Notes: generated by a model not told the origin, from the sequence alone. A DNA stretch of 64,000 bases from Gonatopus flavifemur (GCA_018340375.1 JAFFJZ010000001.1:69494001-69558000), one strand, 5' to 3'; positions 1-12,540 are shown, numbered from the stretch's first letter. Numbers and translations are program-made.

Positions 1-674
1 GACAAACTTACGTGTTATTATGTGTCGGTTAAAGCATCGCGAATAACTGAAGAATTATTAGCTCGCAATGACTCAGATCGCTTATTTGGAGTGAAGAATT
101 ACTCGCATGTAGAAATTTGTTTGTCAATTGTTTACGCCATATTATTAGCCAATTGTCTAACCTTACGCAGTCTCATCTACCAAATTCTACTCACTGTGTT
201 TTCGGGTAATCGTTTTCCTACAATGTGTATTTCAAAACTCGGAAAAATTTTGAACACCAATTAATCATGTTGAATAAAATCGTCAAAATTTTGGAATGAT
301 AATATTGAAACTCGTAGAATGTTTTGTCGGTTTTTATTGAAAAAAATGTTCAAATTAGTACCAAATTAGTACCGATGAAATTTAATTGAACAGCAAATTT
401 CATAATTTTTCCCAGGATTTTTTTCAACTCTTTTTTACGATTTTCAACGGAATTTTCGACTCAGGGTTGATAATTTTTTATAAGAAAAAAATCAATTCTG
501 TCAAGATCAGCGAACTTTACTCCGACACAAACTTGATCCCATCTAACGATGGGCGATATTTTTTATGCAATTTTCATCAAGTTGCAATCGATATTTCATA
601 AATTTCAATGGAAACTCGTCCAATTTTCTATAAAAAATATCGAATATTGTGAAATTTCACCTATCGCCAATCCC
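1..674. other. Presumed lipase intron, nothing supported
   Basis: AT-rich; ORFs at 22 and 386 show no family features, and no lipase exon (GxSxG) is visible. Confidence 0.35.
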
Positions 675-682
675 TTCACGAG

Positions 683-1239
683 TAGGGTGGTTCTTTTCTA
701 TACATAAAAAGTGTTTTCTGATTTTGTTGTTGTCAACGACCACGTTTTCCGTACGGCTGACCCTCTAATTTCGTTTTACATCATGAAGGAGTGGTACAAT
801 ATTTTTTACATAATTTTCAAAAGAGATTTGGGGGTTCCCTGTGTGAAAAGACCAATAGAAACCGATAGGCCAAATCCTATTGGAATCCATGATTCCCTAT
901 CAGTGTCAATAGTGGCTAGTGTCACAGGATTCGAGGGTTTCTATAAGATTCTATGGGGAATCCGATGTTCTATGGGTTTCTATCGGTATGATCAGCAAAA
1001 CCTGATAAATACTGATAGGAATGAAACATCCTATCAGTTCCAATAGTGGCTAGTGTCACAGCATCTATGGGAATTTATAGGAATCTATTGGACTTTTCAG
1101 ACGGCATTGTAAACAGGCGTTTCAAAACGCCGTGAACAACCTCGAAAAATATTGTAACACTCCTTCATGATGTAGAACAAAATTAGAAGGTCAGCCGTAC
1201 AGAAAACACTTTCTTACATATAAAATAAGAACCACCCTA
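683..1239. mobile_element. hAT-like MITE (557 bp) in lipase intron 1
   Basis: Ends TAGGGTGGTTCTT / AAGAACCACCCTA with terminal inverted repeats of about 80 bp. Flanked by 8-bp direct repeats TTCACGAG (675-682) and ATCACGAG (1240-1247), 7 of 8 matching. No transposase. An inner imperfect palindrome with ACCAATAGAAACCGATAGG suggests a second nested repeat. Confidence 0.75.
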
Positions 1240-1287
1240 ATCACGAGTCGATAAAATGAAAATAATTTGAAAAAAATTGATAACAAC

Positions 1288-1594
1288 CTGCGTAACCATG
1301 TATGAGGATAACATTTTCTTTGGTCGGATCATAATCCTGACGTAACCAATCCGTAGACTCTTCGTATTTCAACTCTTTACGGGGACGTCCGGGCACATAC
1401 ATATACATATGGATATCCGGATCAGGACACGAGTCCTTATCGTTTCCTCGTCTCCAGATACATTCGTCTTCTTTATAAGTGGCGGCAACACCGTTCTTTA
1501 TCGCGTCTTGTAATGGACCACTACGACTGGACGGCGTGAGAAATAATGAGGATAAAAGAGCCAATCGCAGCGCGGACGTATTCGCGGTAAGCAT
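1288..1594 (-). CDS. Secreted lipase (pancreatic-lipase-like family), first coding exon only
   Basis: The exon encodes the N-terminus of an insect lipase of the pancreatic-lipase-like family, which hydrolyses acyl esters outside the cell. The ATG at 1594 opens a hydrophobic signal peptide (about residues 1-25, with LRLALLSSLFL). The family motif CPDPDIHMYMY follows at residues 56-66, then VILIHGYAG at 95-103, the strand and turn that form the oxyanion region ahead of the GxSxG nucleophile elbow. The exon ends after the first base of the last Gly codon at a GT donor (1287-1286). The catalytic Ser, Asp and His would be on later exons, which lie beyond the left edge. A hAT-like element sits in the first intron 48 bp past the exon end. 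Triglyceride lipase and phospholipase A1 cannot be told apart from this exon. Confidence 0.8.
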
Positions 1595-2876
1595 TGTTTT
1601 CTTATTAAACTAAACGAACTGTTTCGAACGCGCTCAATTTGAAGACTGACTGTTTGGCGCGTGCCAAGTATCTCAACCGCTTTGTCACCATAATACACAG
1701 GGGGAATACCGTTTTGTCCTTCGTTTCAGTATCCCCACCTCAAGATCTTTTCCATACCTTCGTGAATACCTCTCACTTATCATTATCCTTCATCGACGAC
1801 CTAATAATTTCAAAGAAAATTTTATCCCATTAGATCACGACTCGGTATTAATTTTCTCGACCTGGATAGACCGATCAATCACATGACTCGAAACGAGTGT
1901 CAACTATGCATAAAATGATTTTTTATTCCGAAATTCATGCACGTAACGTTGAGAATTTCACTTGAAATTTAAATAAAAGAAATTCCGCCAGAGTTTCGAT
2001 TCCCGATTTCATTCTAGACGGTGTTTAAGAAATTTCATTTAAAATGTATGTGACGAATGTTAAGAGATGTGAAACTGCAACCTCTCATCTCGATTCCCTC
2101 ATGTAAATTCTTTTCACTGACGGATTCGAAATTTTGCATTTGATATACATTACATTTAATTTGAGATTGAAAATGAGGATTTTTATTGAAATAGAAATCA
2201 TCAATTTTGTGATTTCAATAAGTAAAATCTTTCAGTTGCGTGATTATCATAACATGAAATAGAATTTTGATGATTTTTATTTGATTCCTGCGTATTCAAA
2301 TTCTATGAAGGAGGAAGAGGAGAGAAGGCGCGGAAAACTTTCAAATGGTATAATGAAATGTTGTGACAGAGGGGATTTTATAAAATGGATTATTTTGTTT
2401 GTGCTATTCCTGTGAAAAGTATCAGATTTTTTTTTTGTGTTGCATCAAAGAGAAATTCATGTGAGGAAGATTGGAAGGAGAGAAATGCTTTATTATCAGA
2501 TTCCAGTGCATTTGACGTCGTCATATGATGTAATGAATCTTTCATTCTGATTTATTGTCTGGTAATTCAATCATTCTCGTCAAATATTAGTCAACATATA
2601 ATACATGATGAATCATTATAAATGATAATAAATGGATACTGTGAATAGGCTAAGGTAAAAAGACACATATGTCAAACTCATGGCCTTAGATGTAATTCTA
2701 AAATACTATCATGTATGTACATGTACATTCTCTAACATATATTTAGTGATGATCAATGAGCACAATATTTTGAATTGGAAGGGGATAATTTGTAATAAGA
2801 GGGGCATTATGGAGTCATTCATTCTGATTACATAATTAATTGATTCGATGTCAAACGATACATATAAATCCGTAGG
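1595..2876. other. Region upstream of the lipase exon
   Basis: Expected to hold the lipase 5' UTR and promoter; no core promoter element stands out. Overlapping ORFs at 1498 and 1639 are unsupported. Confidence 0.35.
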
Positions 2877-2878
2877 TA

Positions 2879-3134
2879 CACTGTTAAAAATTTCTGGACA
2901 AAACTTCAAATACACGTAACGGAAGCAATTTCCAATCACGTAACTGAAAAATTAAGTTACATGTGTATGAAATTTCAGTTACGAAAATATACATAAATCC
3001 TTAATAAAATGTAGTGAAAATTTGAAAATTCAATCACGTGTAAATGAATTCTCAATTCAAATACCAAGAATTGGAAATTTCAGTTACGGATGTAATTGGA
3101 AAAGTTATTAAATTTCAAAACATTTTTAACAGTG
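2879..3134. mobile_element. CACTG-end MITE, TA duplication
   Basis: CACTGTTAAAAA ... TTTTTAACAGTG flanked by TA on both sides. The interior repeats TTCAGTTACG / CACGTAACTG words. A second element start (CACGGAAAAAAT) follows directly at 3137 without a matching end. Confidence 0.6.
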
Positions 3135-3136
3135 TA

Positions 3137-4051
3137 CACGGAAAAAATATTGAACTCTATTAGCTAGATTTTAGCTATCATAGCTAGATATTTCGCTGCA
3201 GTAGCTAAAATTTGGTTCTAGGACACGTTTCCATGCTTATAATCTTTCGAATATTTGGCTAAAACAGTAAAACTTTGATGTAGCAGCAAACGTTTTGTTA
3301 ATTCACCTTGCCAACAATATTTTATAAAATAATTTTGATGATCGGTAGTTCCGGACAAATTCAGGGAGAAAATTTCGCTGATAAATTTCGAATGTACTAT
3401 TTGGTGGTCCGATTTTTTTGTTAGCTTTTAGAAGCGTCCAGTCCCTCCACTATGCCTCATCTTGACATTCCATGGTAATCGGGTTCTGATTATCCCATGA
3501 TGGATAGGCTGTTTTGGATCTAGGATCTCAATTTCGAATGTATCACGTGGTGGTCTGACTTCTTGCTGGCCTCTGGAGGCGTCCAAACTCGTCCCCCCTA
3601 TGTCCAAAGATTAACCGACATCGTTGAAAGGGCGGTAGAAATCATTCGACGTGGGTGCCGGGCTGTATTGTACGAGTATAAAGATGACAGGACGCCGAAG
3701 ATATTGAAATGGAAGGCACATCGGAAAATTTCCCGGTTTCCCGATGGCTCAGTCCACTCTCGAAGTAAATTCATGAAGAATACCCGAGACACCAAATTCA
3801 GAGTACAAAATTAATTAATTTGGTGCGATCATAGAGGAAGTTCGTTTGGCACCACGTTTAGGCAATTCATTCTACCATACCGAGAAAACATTTCATTAAA
3901 TATTACAATGTACCACCAAATCAGGGTGCCATATTGCGTGGGAAAAACAAAAATTCACAGAAAATCTCCGGATGTGTAAAACAGTTTTTACTTTGAACAA
4001 ATATCTGAAGGATATCTTTCGTGAGACCTCAAACCTGGCACGTATTCAGGA
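3137..4051. repeat. Degenerate repeats: AGCT-rich stretch and a diverged tandem duplication
   Basis: 3137-3345 repeats TAGCTA/TTAGCT words like the other tagged word-rich elements. Stretches near 3385-3450 and 3533-3597 share spaced blocks (TTTCGAATGTA, TGGTGGTC, GCGTCCA) and look like an old tandem duplication. The ORFs there are not supported. Confidence 0.35.
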
Positions 4052-4053
4052 TA

Positions 4054-5059
4054 TCCAAACACCCTGGTAAACAAATCTCTCTGAATCTCTCTGAAAATTT
4101 CAGGTTTCAGAGAAATTCAGAGAGATCCAGAGAGATTTGGGGAGATTCAGAGAAATTCAGAGCAATTCGTCATGATTCAGGGAAATTCAGAAGGATTCAG
4201 GAACGGGTAAATTAGGAAAAATTGTGCGTTGAACTTTCCAGAAGGATTCAGAGAGAGATACATTGAGAAAAATTTTTTGTGCGAGATTTCAGAGGTATTC
4301 AGGGAGTTTTGGAGAAACTCAGAGGAACGGGAATTAGGGAAAATTTAGCATGGAACTTCACGGAAGGATTTAAAGAAATTCAGAGAGATTCAGAGGAATT
4401 CAGGGAGGAATAAATTCACGGGAATTTTTGGTTCAAGATTGCAGATGCATTCAGGGGGTTTCAGAGAAACTCAGAGACCCGAAACTTGGCAAAAACTAAG
4501 TATGGAACTTTACAGAAGGATTCAGACAAATTCAGAGTCAGCTTTGAATTCTCAATATTTGAAATCCGGAGAGATTCAAAGAGATTCAGAGAAATTCAGA
4601 GAGATTCATGGAAATTTAGAAAAATTCAGGAGAATTCAGAAAGATACAGGCAAATTCAGAGTAAGCTTTGAAATCTGGATATATGAAATCCTGACACATT
4701 CAACGAGATTCAGAAGAATTCAGAGAGCTTCAGAGGAACTCAGACTGTTTCAGAGGAATTCAGCATGAGCTTTGAATTGTTGATAAATGAAATTCTGGAG
4801 AATTCGGAAAGATTTAGGAAGATCCTGAAGAAACTATAGACTTCCATAGAAGAATTGAGAGAGATTCAGGATGTATGACTATCTGACAGGTCTCCAACTT
4901 TTTCTGAATTTCTCTCAAATTGCTCTGAATCTCTCTGAAAAATGTCCCAAAATATAGAGAGATTCAGAGAGATTTCTGTTACCAGGGCAGCACAACAGTC
5001 CCTGATGTGTTCATCAAGAATTCTTTATGAATTCATCCTGAACTGTTGTGCCGTCTGGG
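4054..5059. mobile_element. CCCAGACAGCAC-type element split by a nested insertion
   Basis: The right end is ACTGTTGTGCCGTCTGGG (to 5059). The matching left end is broken: TCCAAACA at 4054-4061 and GCACAACAGT from 4990, with the GATTCAGA element between them. Rejoined, the two pieces match the reverse complement of the right end in 15 of 18 positions. Host interior without the insertion is under 100 bp and GAATTC-rich. Confidence 0.7.
4062..4987. mobile_element. CCC...GGG element filled with a GATTCAGA array (926 bp)
   Basis: Ends CCCTGGTAA / TTACCAGGG followed inward by inverted AATCTCTCTGAATCTCTCT-type sequence. Duplicated dinucleotide CA flanks it (4060-4061 and 4988-4989). Between the ends lie dozens of degenerate copies of AGAGATTCAGA. 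ORFs inside (e.g. 4439-4768) are artefacts of the array. Confidence 0.75.
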
Positions 5060-5061
5060 CA

Positions 5062-6066
5062 TTCATTCTGGAGGTGCTCACCATTACTGTGAAATATCTC
5101 AAGTGGAAAAATTATGTTCTTGAAGTTTGGATCGTTTATAGAAACGAAATGAAAATTCAAACTCAGGAAGTCTGATAAATCTTCAGTATTTAACTTTTCG
5201 AATTAAGTCCCTGTGGGTGGAAACTCCGTTCATATTTCGTAATTCGATGACTAATTCGTTTCAATTAACGATTCAAACTTCAGAAACATGAAAAATTTGC
5301 ATAATATCTGAATTATATATAAATAAAATTTCGAAATTTTATTATCCATTTTGTAAAATTTCATTTCAATTTTATTTTTGTGAAGGTTTATATTGTTTTC
5401 TATTGTTCGTCAAGTATTGATGATTTTTTATTCTTTTACGAGTAAAATTCAATAAAAATGTGAACCGTTTTACGTATCTTCATTACAAATTCAAAAAACA
5501 TTCTCAAATTTTTATTAAAAATTACTATATTTTCGCCTTGCATTTTTCTGCGTGGAGTCATTATAGACGTAAGTGGTTGCAAATAACTCACGATGTTATT
5601 GTCCTTCGTTACAATAATGTCTCTATGTAAAGGACGATGTCGCAATTTATTTGCAACATCCTCTTTTCATTCCTCTATCACTTCCATTCATTCACGTAAA
5701 ATTTTAGAGCTTATCATTTCATCTATGTATATCAATGAACTTTTACATTGTGGTGTTGATATTATAAAGAGACGTAAGGAGGATACATAACAATAATAAA
5801 TGTGTATCACTTCAGTGTTAAAGTGGTTGGTTGCATTTCCGACTGAAACTATTATACAGCCCATACAACAACAGTTGCTCTGCAACCATTGCTCTTATGT
5901 GGTTTCTTAAATAAATTCCAGATTCATAGCATATTGTTGCGTATTTGGCGACTCAACGTCCCTGCAAATTGCTTTAAACTGTTGTTGAGTGTTTCCAACA
6001 ATTTGCCGCAGATTTGCTTAGCACTTTGCTGTAGTTGATCCTTGTTTTGATAATTGTTGTTTAAAA
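5062..6066. other. Intergenic, nothing supported
   Basis: AT-rich DNA; a CAGCCCATACAACAACAG-like fragment near 5857 may be a worn end of a CCCAGACAGCAC element. No gene seen. Confidence 0.4.
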
Positions 6067-6327
6067 CGGAACATCACTAAAGTCCCCGCAAAGAGCTCCC
6101 GTTATGACAGTATACATGAATTCATTATGAATAGTTTGAATTCAAAATGAACTCTCGATGAATAACTTAATCTTCAGTAAGAATTCATATCACGAATTCA
6201 TGAAGAACTATTCGGGCATTCAACATGTATGCATTTTGAATTCATTTTTACTGTCATAACGGGGACTGTTCAAGAAATTCTTTCAGAAGTTTTTGTGAAT
6301 TCAAAATGATCATTTGTGCTGTCTGGG
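6067..6327. mobile_element. CCCAGACAGCAC-type element, GAATTC subfamily
   Basis: The right end TTTGTGCTGTCTGGG is clear, the left end worn. Inside: AGTCCCCGCAAAGAGCTCCC, CGTTATGACAGTA, many ATGAATTCA words, CATAACGGGGACTGTTC. Closest relatives are at 9893, 10785, 22504 and 27339. Confidence 0.7.
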
Positions 6328-6329
6328 CA

Positions 6330-7505
6330 GTCATAACTTATCGTATTCAACCAATATGCTCTTGATTGGTTGAAAATTCACCCCTGCTCTGTTCGGAACA
6401 ATTACAGGTTTTCACAGTTCAGTGTGTAATTTTGAATAACACATGTGAGTCAATGTGACGATAAATACACATGAATAATGAATTTTCAGTCTTTAAACAT
6501 ACGTAATTCAGAGTTTAATAACCGAAATGTGAAGTTTTATCATTTTAGTAAGTTTGGCAGCTGATATTCCGAAACTAAAATTCACACGAATGAATCGTCA
6601 CCTCTGTTCGTGCTGGTTAAAATTTTCTACAATTTCAAGGGAACTAAAAGAATGAACTCAAACATGAATTATCACTCATCTCCACCGCTATATTCATCAC
6701 GGATAATTAGACATCAGATTATATGCGAATTCTTATTTTTATTTCTTTTTATTCTCATTTAATACTTGATAATTCATCTTTTATTGGATGTATGTATATT
6801 AAATAATCTCATACAGTCATAATCATATAAAATATTCAATAGTTGAGTTCATTGAGTGCACCCGAAGGTCCTCCAAATCGCTCCAAGTATTTCGGATTGG
6901 CTGTTTTCGGTGATAAAAACAAATCGATTGTTTTGCAGGGGGAAATTTTGGTGAATCCACAGACAAAAATCCACCTTCGACTCAATTCTCATCCGACGTT
7001 AATTAATTTTGATTTTGAGTACTCAGAAAGAGTTCCAGTTTAATGTATTACTGCACCATTTTTGTAACACTCCTCGCATCCTGAGAAAAATTGGAATCAA
7101 AGTTAAAACAGAGGTCTTATTATTGAATTGAATTAATGAATTTTGATTGATCCATTGATCACGGTACAGAGTCCAAATTTCGAGGAAGATTTTTTTCCAA
7201 TTTGAAAAAACAAATTTTTCAACAAAATTTCGGGAAGAAAATTTGTTGAAAATTTGAAATTCGCGATTTTTTTAAATGATTACACAGCAAATATGCTGAA
7301 ATTCTTGTATGCTGCTCCGAGTGGGAAATTATGCTGTATCATGCGTGCGAATTTCAAGTTAATTTCAATTACATAGTCCGGTATAGTGAAAATATTAGGT
7401 TTAAATCGCATTATCTGAATTTATGCTTTTATGCTCCTGGCATAAAGTTCCTATCTCTACTTATGTGTAAATCCCTATACGTGTACGGGAATTCGCTTTT
7501 CTCGT
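6330..7505. other. Intergenic, nothing supported
   Basis: No gene, RNA or complete element recognised; short ORFs at 6843 and 7331 have no family features. Confidence 0.4.
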
Positions 7506-7670
7506 ACACCCAGGTAGCACATGCACGTTCTGAGGATGTTCTGAGAATATACGTTGAGAATATTCGAATATTCTATGGAGATTCTTATGACGTGTGAATA
7601 TATTGTACGCACATTCTCAGAATGTTCGAATGAGACTGTTTCAAATATTCTCAGAATATGATGCCACAAA
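7506..7670. repeat. GAATATTC-rich repeat with CAGGTAGCACA end
   Basis: Starts CCAGGTAGCACATGCACG and repeats GAATATTC, TTCTGAGAATAT and GTTCGAATG words. The right end is indistinct. Related copies are at 8147-8307, 8481-8700 and the 16198 element. Confidence 0.45.
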
Positions 7671-7768
7671 TATTGTGGGAATATTAGAAAAAAATGCTGT
7701 TAAAATAAAAATTCCCGTCGATATAAACCTCTGAATGTCACCGAAAACTACTTCACAACCAATTTCTT

Positions 7769-8030
7769 CACTGAGAGAAAACATTTCCGGGAACAATAAA
7801 ATATTTAGTTGAATATTCGCCATAAAATACTTGATTGATTTGAATAAACTTTCATTGACTCAATTAAATAACTGTTTCCATTGATGAAATATTTCATAGC
7901 ATATTAAATATTTGTTTGATTGAATAAATATCTTATCGAGTCAATGAAAGTTTATTCAAATCAATCAAGTATTTTATGGCAACTATTCAATCAAATATTT
8001 TATTGTTCCCGGAAATTTTTTCTCTCAGTG
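7769..8030. mobile_element. CACTG-end fold-back MITE (262 bp), TT duplication
   Basis: CACTGAGAGAAAACATTTCC and its inverse at the right end; arms of about 100 bp pair over a short middle. Flanking dinucleotide TT at 7767-7768 and 8031-8032. Confidence 0.7.
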
Positions 8031-8146
8031 TTTGATCATTAAACATCTTTAATCATGAATTGTTAGCAATATTATGGATTCACATGGAGGGATGAGATAC
8101 TTATGATCGCAACAAGCAAGCATAATATATACGACATTCCTCAATA

Positions 8147-8307
8147 CCCAAGTAAGTAGCACAGGAATGTTTCGAATATTCTATGAACATGCACAGAATA
8201 TATTGATACGTTTCGAATGACCTATGAACATCTTGAGAATATTTTCGCATATTTGAATGTTCTATTAACATCCAAAGGATATTCCAAACATTCTTGTGCT
8301 ACTAGAG
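8147..8307. repeat. GAATATTC-rich CCC-end element
   Basis: Left CCCAAGTAAGTAGCACAGGA, right TTCTTGTGCTACTAGAGT, interior of TTCGAATATTC and GAACAT words. Same group as the 16198 element. Confidence 0.5.
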
Positions 8308-9890
8308 TATTTTATTACATTTTTGAGCGTCATTTTTCACACATGGCACTCTCAGAGAACATTTGCGATATCAAAATGCACCTTCCATAAATTTATTATT
8401 CCCCAAATACAAATAAGAATAACATATGATCCAAGAGTCTGTAGCCTGTCAACAATATCATCTGCTATTACTGAATTCATGTCATCACGATAATTGCGCA
8501 TGCGTTGCTCATCAACCTCCCTACAAACTTTGTACGCATATTGTACGAACGTTCCTAGAATATTCAAAACAGTCTCATTCAAATATTCTAAGAATCATCT
8601 ATGGATATTAATGAATCTTCTATGCTTCTTGTGAGAATATTCGATCCAGTACATTTTACGGATGTTGTGAGAATATTCTCAGAATATTCTGTGTTACATG
8701 GGGCAAGTATAGAAAATTTCCTTCGCATAGGTATGGGAATTTCCCGAATATTTTTTACAGTGTTGGTATTTTACTGAATTACTACTAGATTCGTACTGAT
8801 TGCATACCATACCAGAATTATACTCACAGAATACTGAAAATTTCGATATGATCGAATTCGCTAGGGGCGTTATCGGTACAGAGTGAAGCATATATTACCC
8901 AAAAAAAAACTTCAGAAAAGTGAGTCAATAACGCCAAGTACATGAAAATCCCAAAAACAAAGAATACAAAAATCTAAAAACACATTCTAAAGGAAAATTT
9001 CACTGCATTCAGAATTTCGAGGGGATAATGCTCCATTTGAAAAAACAAAAGATATGAAATCAATATGAGCGACCAAGTACATTGGTTATCCAAAGGATAT
9101 GTGAAAGATTTTTGGTATATTGTAACTTCAATTTGTTTAAACTGTATTGAAGGTAATTTATGATTTTCAAAAAAGCATTATTGTATTAAAAAAAATAAAT
9201 AAAACAAGCGTATCGTTCTGCCCGTATATATAGATACCAAAAAGTAAAAAAAAAAGTAGAATTTTACAAAACATACAGAAGTCTCACAAAAACCCCTAAA
9301 AACTCCAACACAGTAAAAAATAATGTCAAATCCCAAAAACCATACAAACGTTTTACAATAACGCTTGAAAAAAATACTTCACTCTTTCCGGAAGATTACT
9401 TGATATAACAAATATACCATGTGAAAGGCAACCCTGTTTCGGAAATCGCATCAACCAGGAACACTTGGCGTGGCCGAAGAAGATTTTATGATTATTACGT
9501 GTGCACGAGTCCGCGTAAAATTCACCACAGTTCACAGTTGTTTGAAAACAAATAACTTTCGCAAATCAATTGTAGGTCGTGTTGATATTTATTGTTTTGA
9601 AGAATATGAATCCGATTTCTTTTGGTTGTTATCATCATTTCCGTCTCACATTAGTCTAACTAGATCTATAATCGGATGTTTTGGTAACCAAAACAAAAAG
9701 CTGATATTAGTTTCGTTTGCGAAGTTTCCACTTGTATTGATTGTGCGGTGATCTCGTCATTCAAATCATAACGATTGTGGTACAATGTCAACGCAGTGTG
9801 TGAATATATTTACATGAATGAATCGTGATGTTGATTCTTATTTTTGATCGATGGGACACAGAAATCACTTGAATTGTAGTAGTAATTGAC
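8308..9890. other. Intergenic, worn repeats only
   Basis: 8481-8700 again carries GAATATTC words and a CTGTGTTACATGGGG end. 8890-9330 is A-rich with runs of A. No gene supported. Confidence 0.35.
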
Positions 9891-9892
9891 TT

Positions 9893-10074
9893 CCCAGACA
9901 GCACAAATGATCATTTTGAATTCAAAAAAACTTCTGAAAGAACTTCTCGAACAGTCCCCGTTATGACAGTAAAAATGAATCCAATATGAACTCAATGAAT
10001 TCAAACTATTCATAATGAATTCATGTTTACTGTCATAATGGGAGCTTTTTGCGGGGACTTTTGTGCTGTATGGG
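9893..10074. mobile_element. CCCAGACAGCAC-type element, GAATTC subfamily, TT duplication
   Basis: CCCAGACAGCACAAATGATC ... GGACTTTTGTGCTGTATGGG with TT on both sides. Opposite orientation to the 6067 copy and internally shortened. Confidence 0.75.
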
Positions 10075-10076
10075 TT

Positions 10077-10784
10077 TATTGCTTCCCACTCAGCACAAAT
10101 ATCGCTATAATATTACTGTATTAATATTTGAAATGTTTTTTAAAGTATTCATTGAGAATTTCTTTTGAATCATCGTGCTCCATGGAATCAAAGTTCGTCA
10201 TTCAAAAAATGAAAAGTGAGTTTATTCAACATTAAACCTTTTCGATAAAGTTGTATAAACGAAATGAGGAGGACATGAAGTGAATAGCATTTTCAAGTGA
10301 TAATGAGCATGATCCAGTTCTAGTGTATTTGATAGATGATATTTCATCTTCTACGTGAATATTTAAACACAAGTTTGAGAATGACAACTGCCGAGAACGC
10401 ATCGAAGAGGCAAGAAGATGAGAAAGCAAAGAAGAAAGAAAACCCGATGAAAGTTTGGATTCCGAATGGCTGTAAATGCAAACGTACACACATTGGGTAA
10501 GTTGATTATATTTGAAAACGAGATTGCGTAATTCGAAAGATGAAATTCTGTTTTCTTTGCATTTGCTCTCCGGGAAAGTGAAAGTCCTATGTATATGTGT
10601 ATATACACAGATCTATATATGTTTATGCATATACGCATGTGTGGACCAGAATAGATTTTTATGATATGTCAAATTCATCGATATCATCCAAATTACGATA
10701 GAATAGTGATTGATTGAATTTATTGCGTTCTCAAGGGTTTTTATGATCCTGATTCCTATTCCGGAATTTACAGCAATAAGCTGT
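10077..10784. other. Intergenic, nothing supported
   Basis: Minus-strand ORFs at 10232 and 10363 are low-complexity (Ser/Ile-rich) and unrelated to a family. Confidence 0.35.
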
Positions 10785-11042
10785 TCCATACAGCAAAAAA
10801 GTCTCCGCAAAGAGCTCCCGTTATGACAGTAAACATGAATTCATTATGAATAGTTTGCATTCAACATGAACTGTTGATGAATAACTCAATCTTCAGAAAG
10901 GATTCATATCACGAATTCATATAGAACTATTCAGGCATTCAACATGAATTTTGAATTCATTTTTACTGTCATAACGGGGACTGTTCGAGAAGTTCTTTCA
11001 GAAGTTTTTGTGAATTCAAAATTATCATTTGTGCCATCTGGG
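10785..11042. mobile_element. CCCAGACAGCAC-type element, GAATTC subfamily
   Basis: Left CCATACAGCAAAAAAGTCTC, right CATTTGTGCCATCTGGG; same order of internal words as the 6067 copy. The hAT-like element at 11050 is inserted at its right border. Confidence 0.7.
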
Positions 11043-11049
11043 TAGGGAA

Positions 11050-11328
11050 TAGGGTTGCCAACTCTGAAAGTCAATTTTTCGGGATTCTGTTAGAAAAAAA
11101 ACGGGACCAACAAGAGAAAATCGGGACAGTCGAAAAAAAATCTTTCAATCATATGTGATACCACAAAACCCTGTGGTATAAGGGTTCTGAAAGATGAAAA
11201 CATGGAAGGCGAAGATGAATATGTTGAAAATTGATTGATTTCAAAAATCGGGACAGATAGCGTCCCGCTAGGGTCTCCGTCGGGACCCGGGACACTGAGG
11301 TCTGAAATCGGGACAGTTGGCAATCCTA
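11050..11328. mobile_element. hAT-like MITE (279 bp)
   Basis: TAGGGTTGCCAACT / AGTTGGCAATCCTA ends, interior rich in ATCGGGACAG and CGGGACCC words. Flanked by 8-bp repeats GTAGGGAA (11042-11049) and GCAGGGAA (11329-11336), 7 of 8 matching. Confidence 0.75.
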
Positions 11329-11336
11329 GCAGGGAA

Positions 11337-12540
11337 CCCCCTGAGTATTTCTGTTAGAACCTTGCAATAATATTGCAGCCATATTAAAGCGATCTTGAAA
11401 GTACCTGTTATAAGAAATTACAAAATTCAATTACAAGTAAATTACAGCGATATTACGTTGTCAAGTAATATTCCATCGATATTTCTGTGAATATGATATT
11501 TGAGAATTTTGGGTTCTACGGGATACCCATAAAAGGATTCGAGCGTTATCATCCAAACATCTCTCTTTGCGACCAACATACTTGAAATTGAATTCATCAA
11601 AAAATCTGAAATTTCTAAGCATGATTCTTCGAGACTTTCTATGTGTGAAAAGGTCCAAAATTCTTGATTTCAAAGAATTTTTGCACTCTTAAAACTTAGA
11701 TAAAACTGCAATATCATCTCTGAAAATATTAGATTTTTCCATGTATTCTCTTCAAACTTATTTTCATTTTATATCAACTTTATTAGTTTTCGACCGGATT
11801 TCATCAATGGAAAAAAAATTTGCGATGAATTCTGGGGCAGGTAGAGTTTCTATTACCATACAAAACAAATTGTGGTAGATTCAATGTCTATCGCAGTAAA
11901 TTATACTCCAAAATTGTTCCTCTGTTTCAAATTTCATCCCAAATTCTGATGAATATGACCAGTAATTTTTTGCTTGTGAATCCAAACAAAATATACCAAC
12001 ATTTTTTCTCTGTCCGGCCTGGAATTTACAGCAGGGCACTTTCGAAAATATAATCACAAGGTAAGAAATCCATTAGGCGAAATACAGAAACTGAAGTGTA
12101 TCCGATAAAGTTCCGTCAGAAAAAGAATTCTTTGCCAGTTTTGGCGACGACGTTCAGAGAGATGAGCGTCATTTCCGGTTGCCTGTAAACAAAGAAAGAA
12201 TGAAGCATCCTACAGTCCAACCACCGCTCCTTTTACCTCTTGTAGTATTGCAATCTTTGACGCCGGTCATTACCAGCCGCCGACATTTCCTAATTGTCCA
12301 CGCGTCGTCTGATTTATGACACGGCACTAACATGGGTTGTTACAGTTATGATTATAATACCCTCGCAGGGTCTGGTTTTACTTTATTATTTTACGCGAGA
12401 AAGTAAAGTCGTCTTAAAATTCAGAGAAGTCAGACGAGTTTTATCCAATTTTATTCCAATAAATCGACCAGGGGAGATGATATTTCGTAAGTAGAGGTAT
12501 AACAATCAGTGTTTAATGAAATTTATAATAAGATTAATAG
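11337..12540. other. Intergenic, nothing supported
   Basis: Some ATATTGCAGCxATATT repeats near 11365-11475. No gene; the ORF at 12294 lacks family features. Confidence 0.35.

Noticed and set aside
711..1046. 111-codon plus-strand ORF
   Set aside because: Lies wholly inside the 683-1239 MITE and shows no transposase features.
3563..3814. 83-codon ORF with an overlapping opposite-strand ORF
   Set aside because: Overlaps a diverged tandem duplication; no domain and no splice context.
4439..4768. 109-codon ORF rich in RDSEKFREI-like units
   Set aside because: It is the translation of the degenerate GATTCAGA array, with parallel ORFs in other frames.
4062..4987. CRISPR array or satellite
   Set aside because: Units are short, degenerate and without spacers; inverted ends and a 2-bp duplication show a mobile element in a eukaryotic genome.
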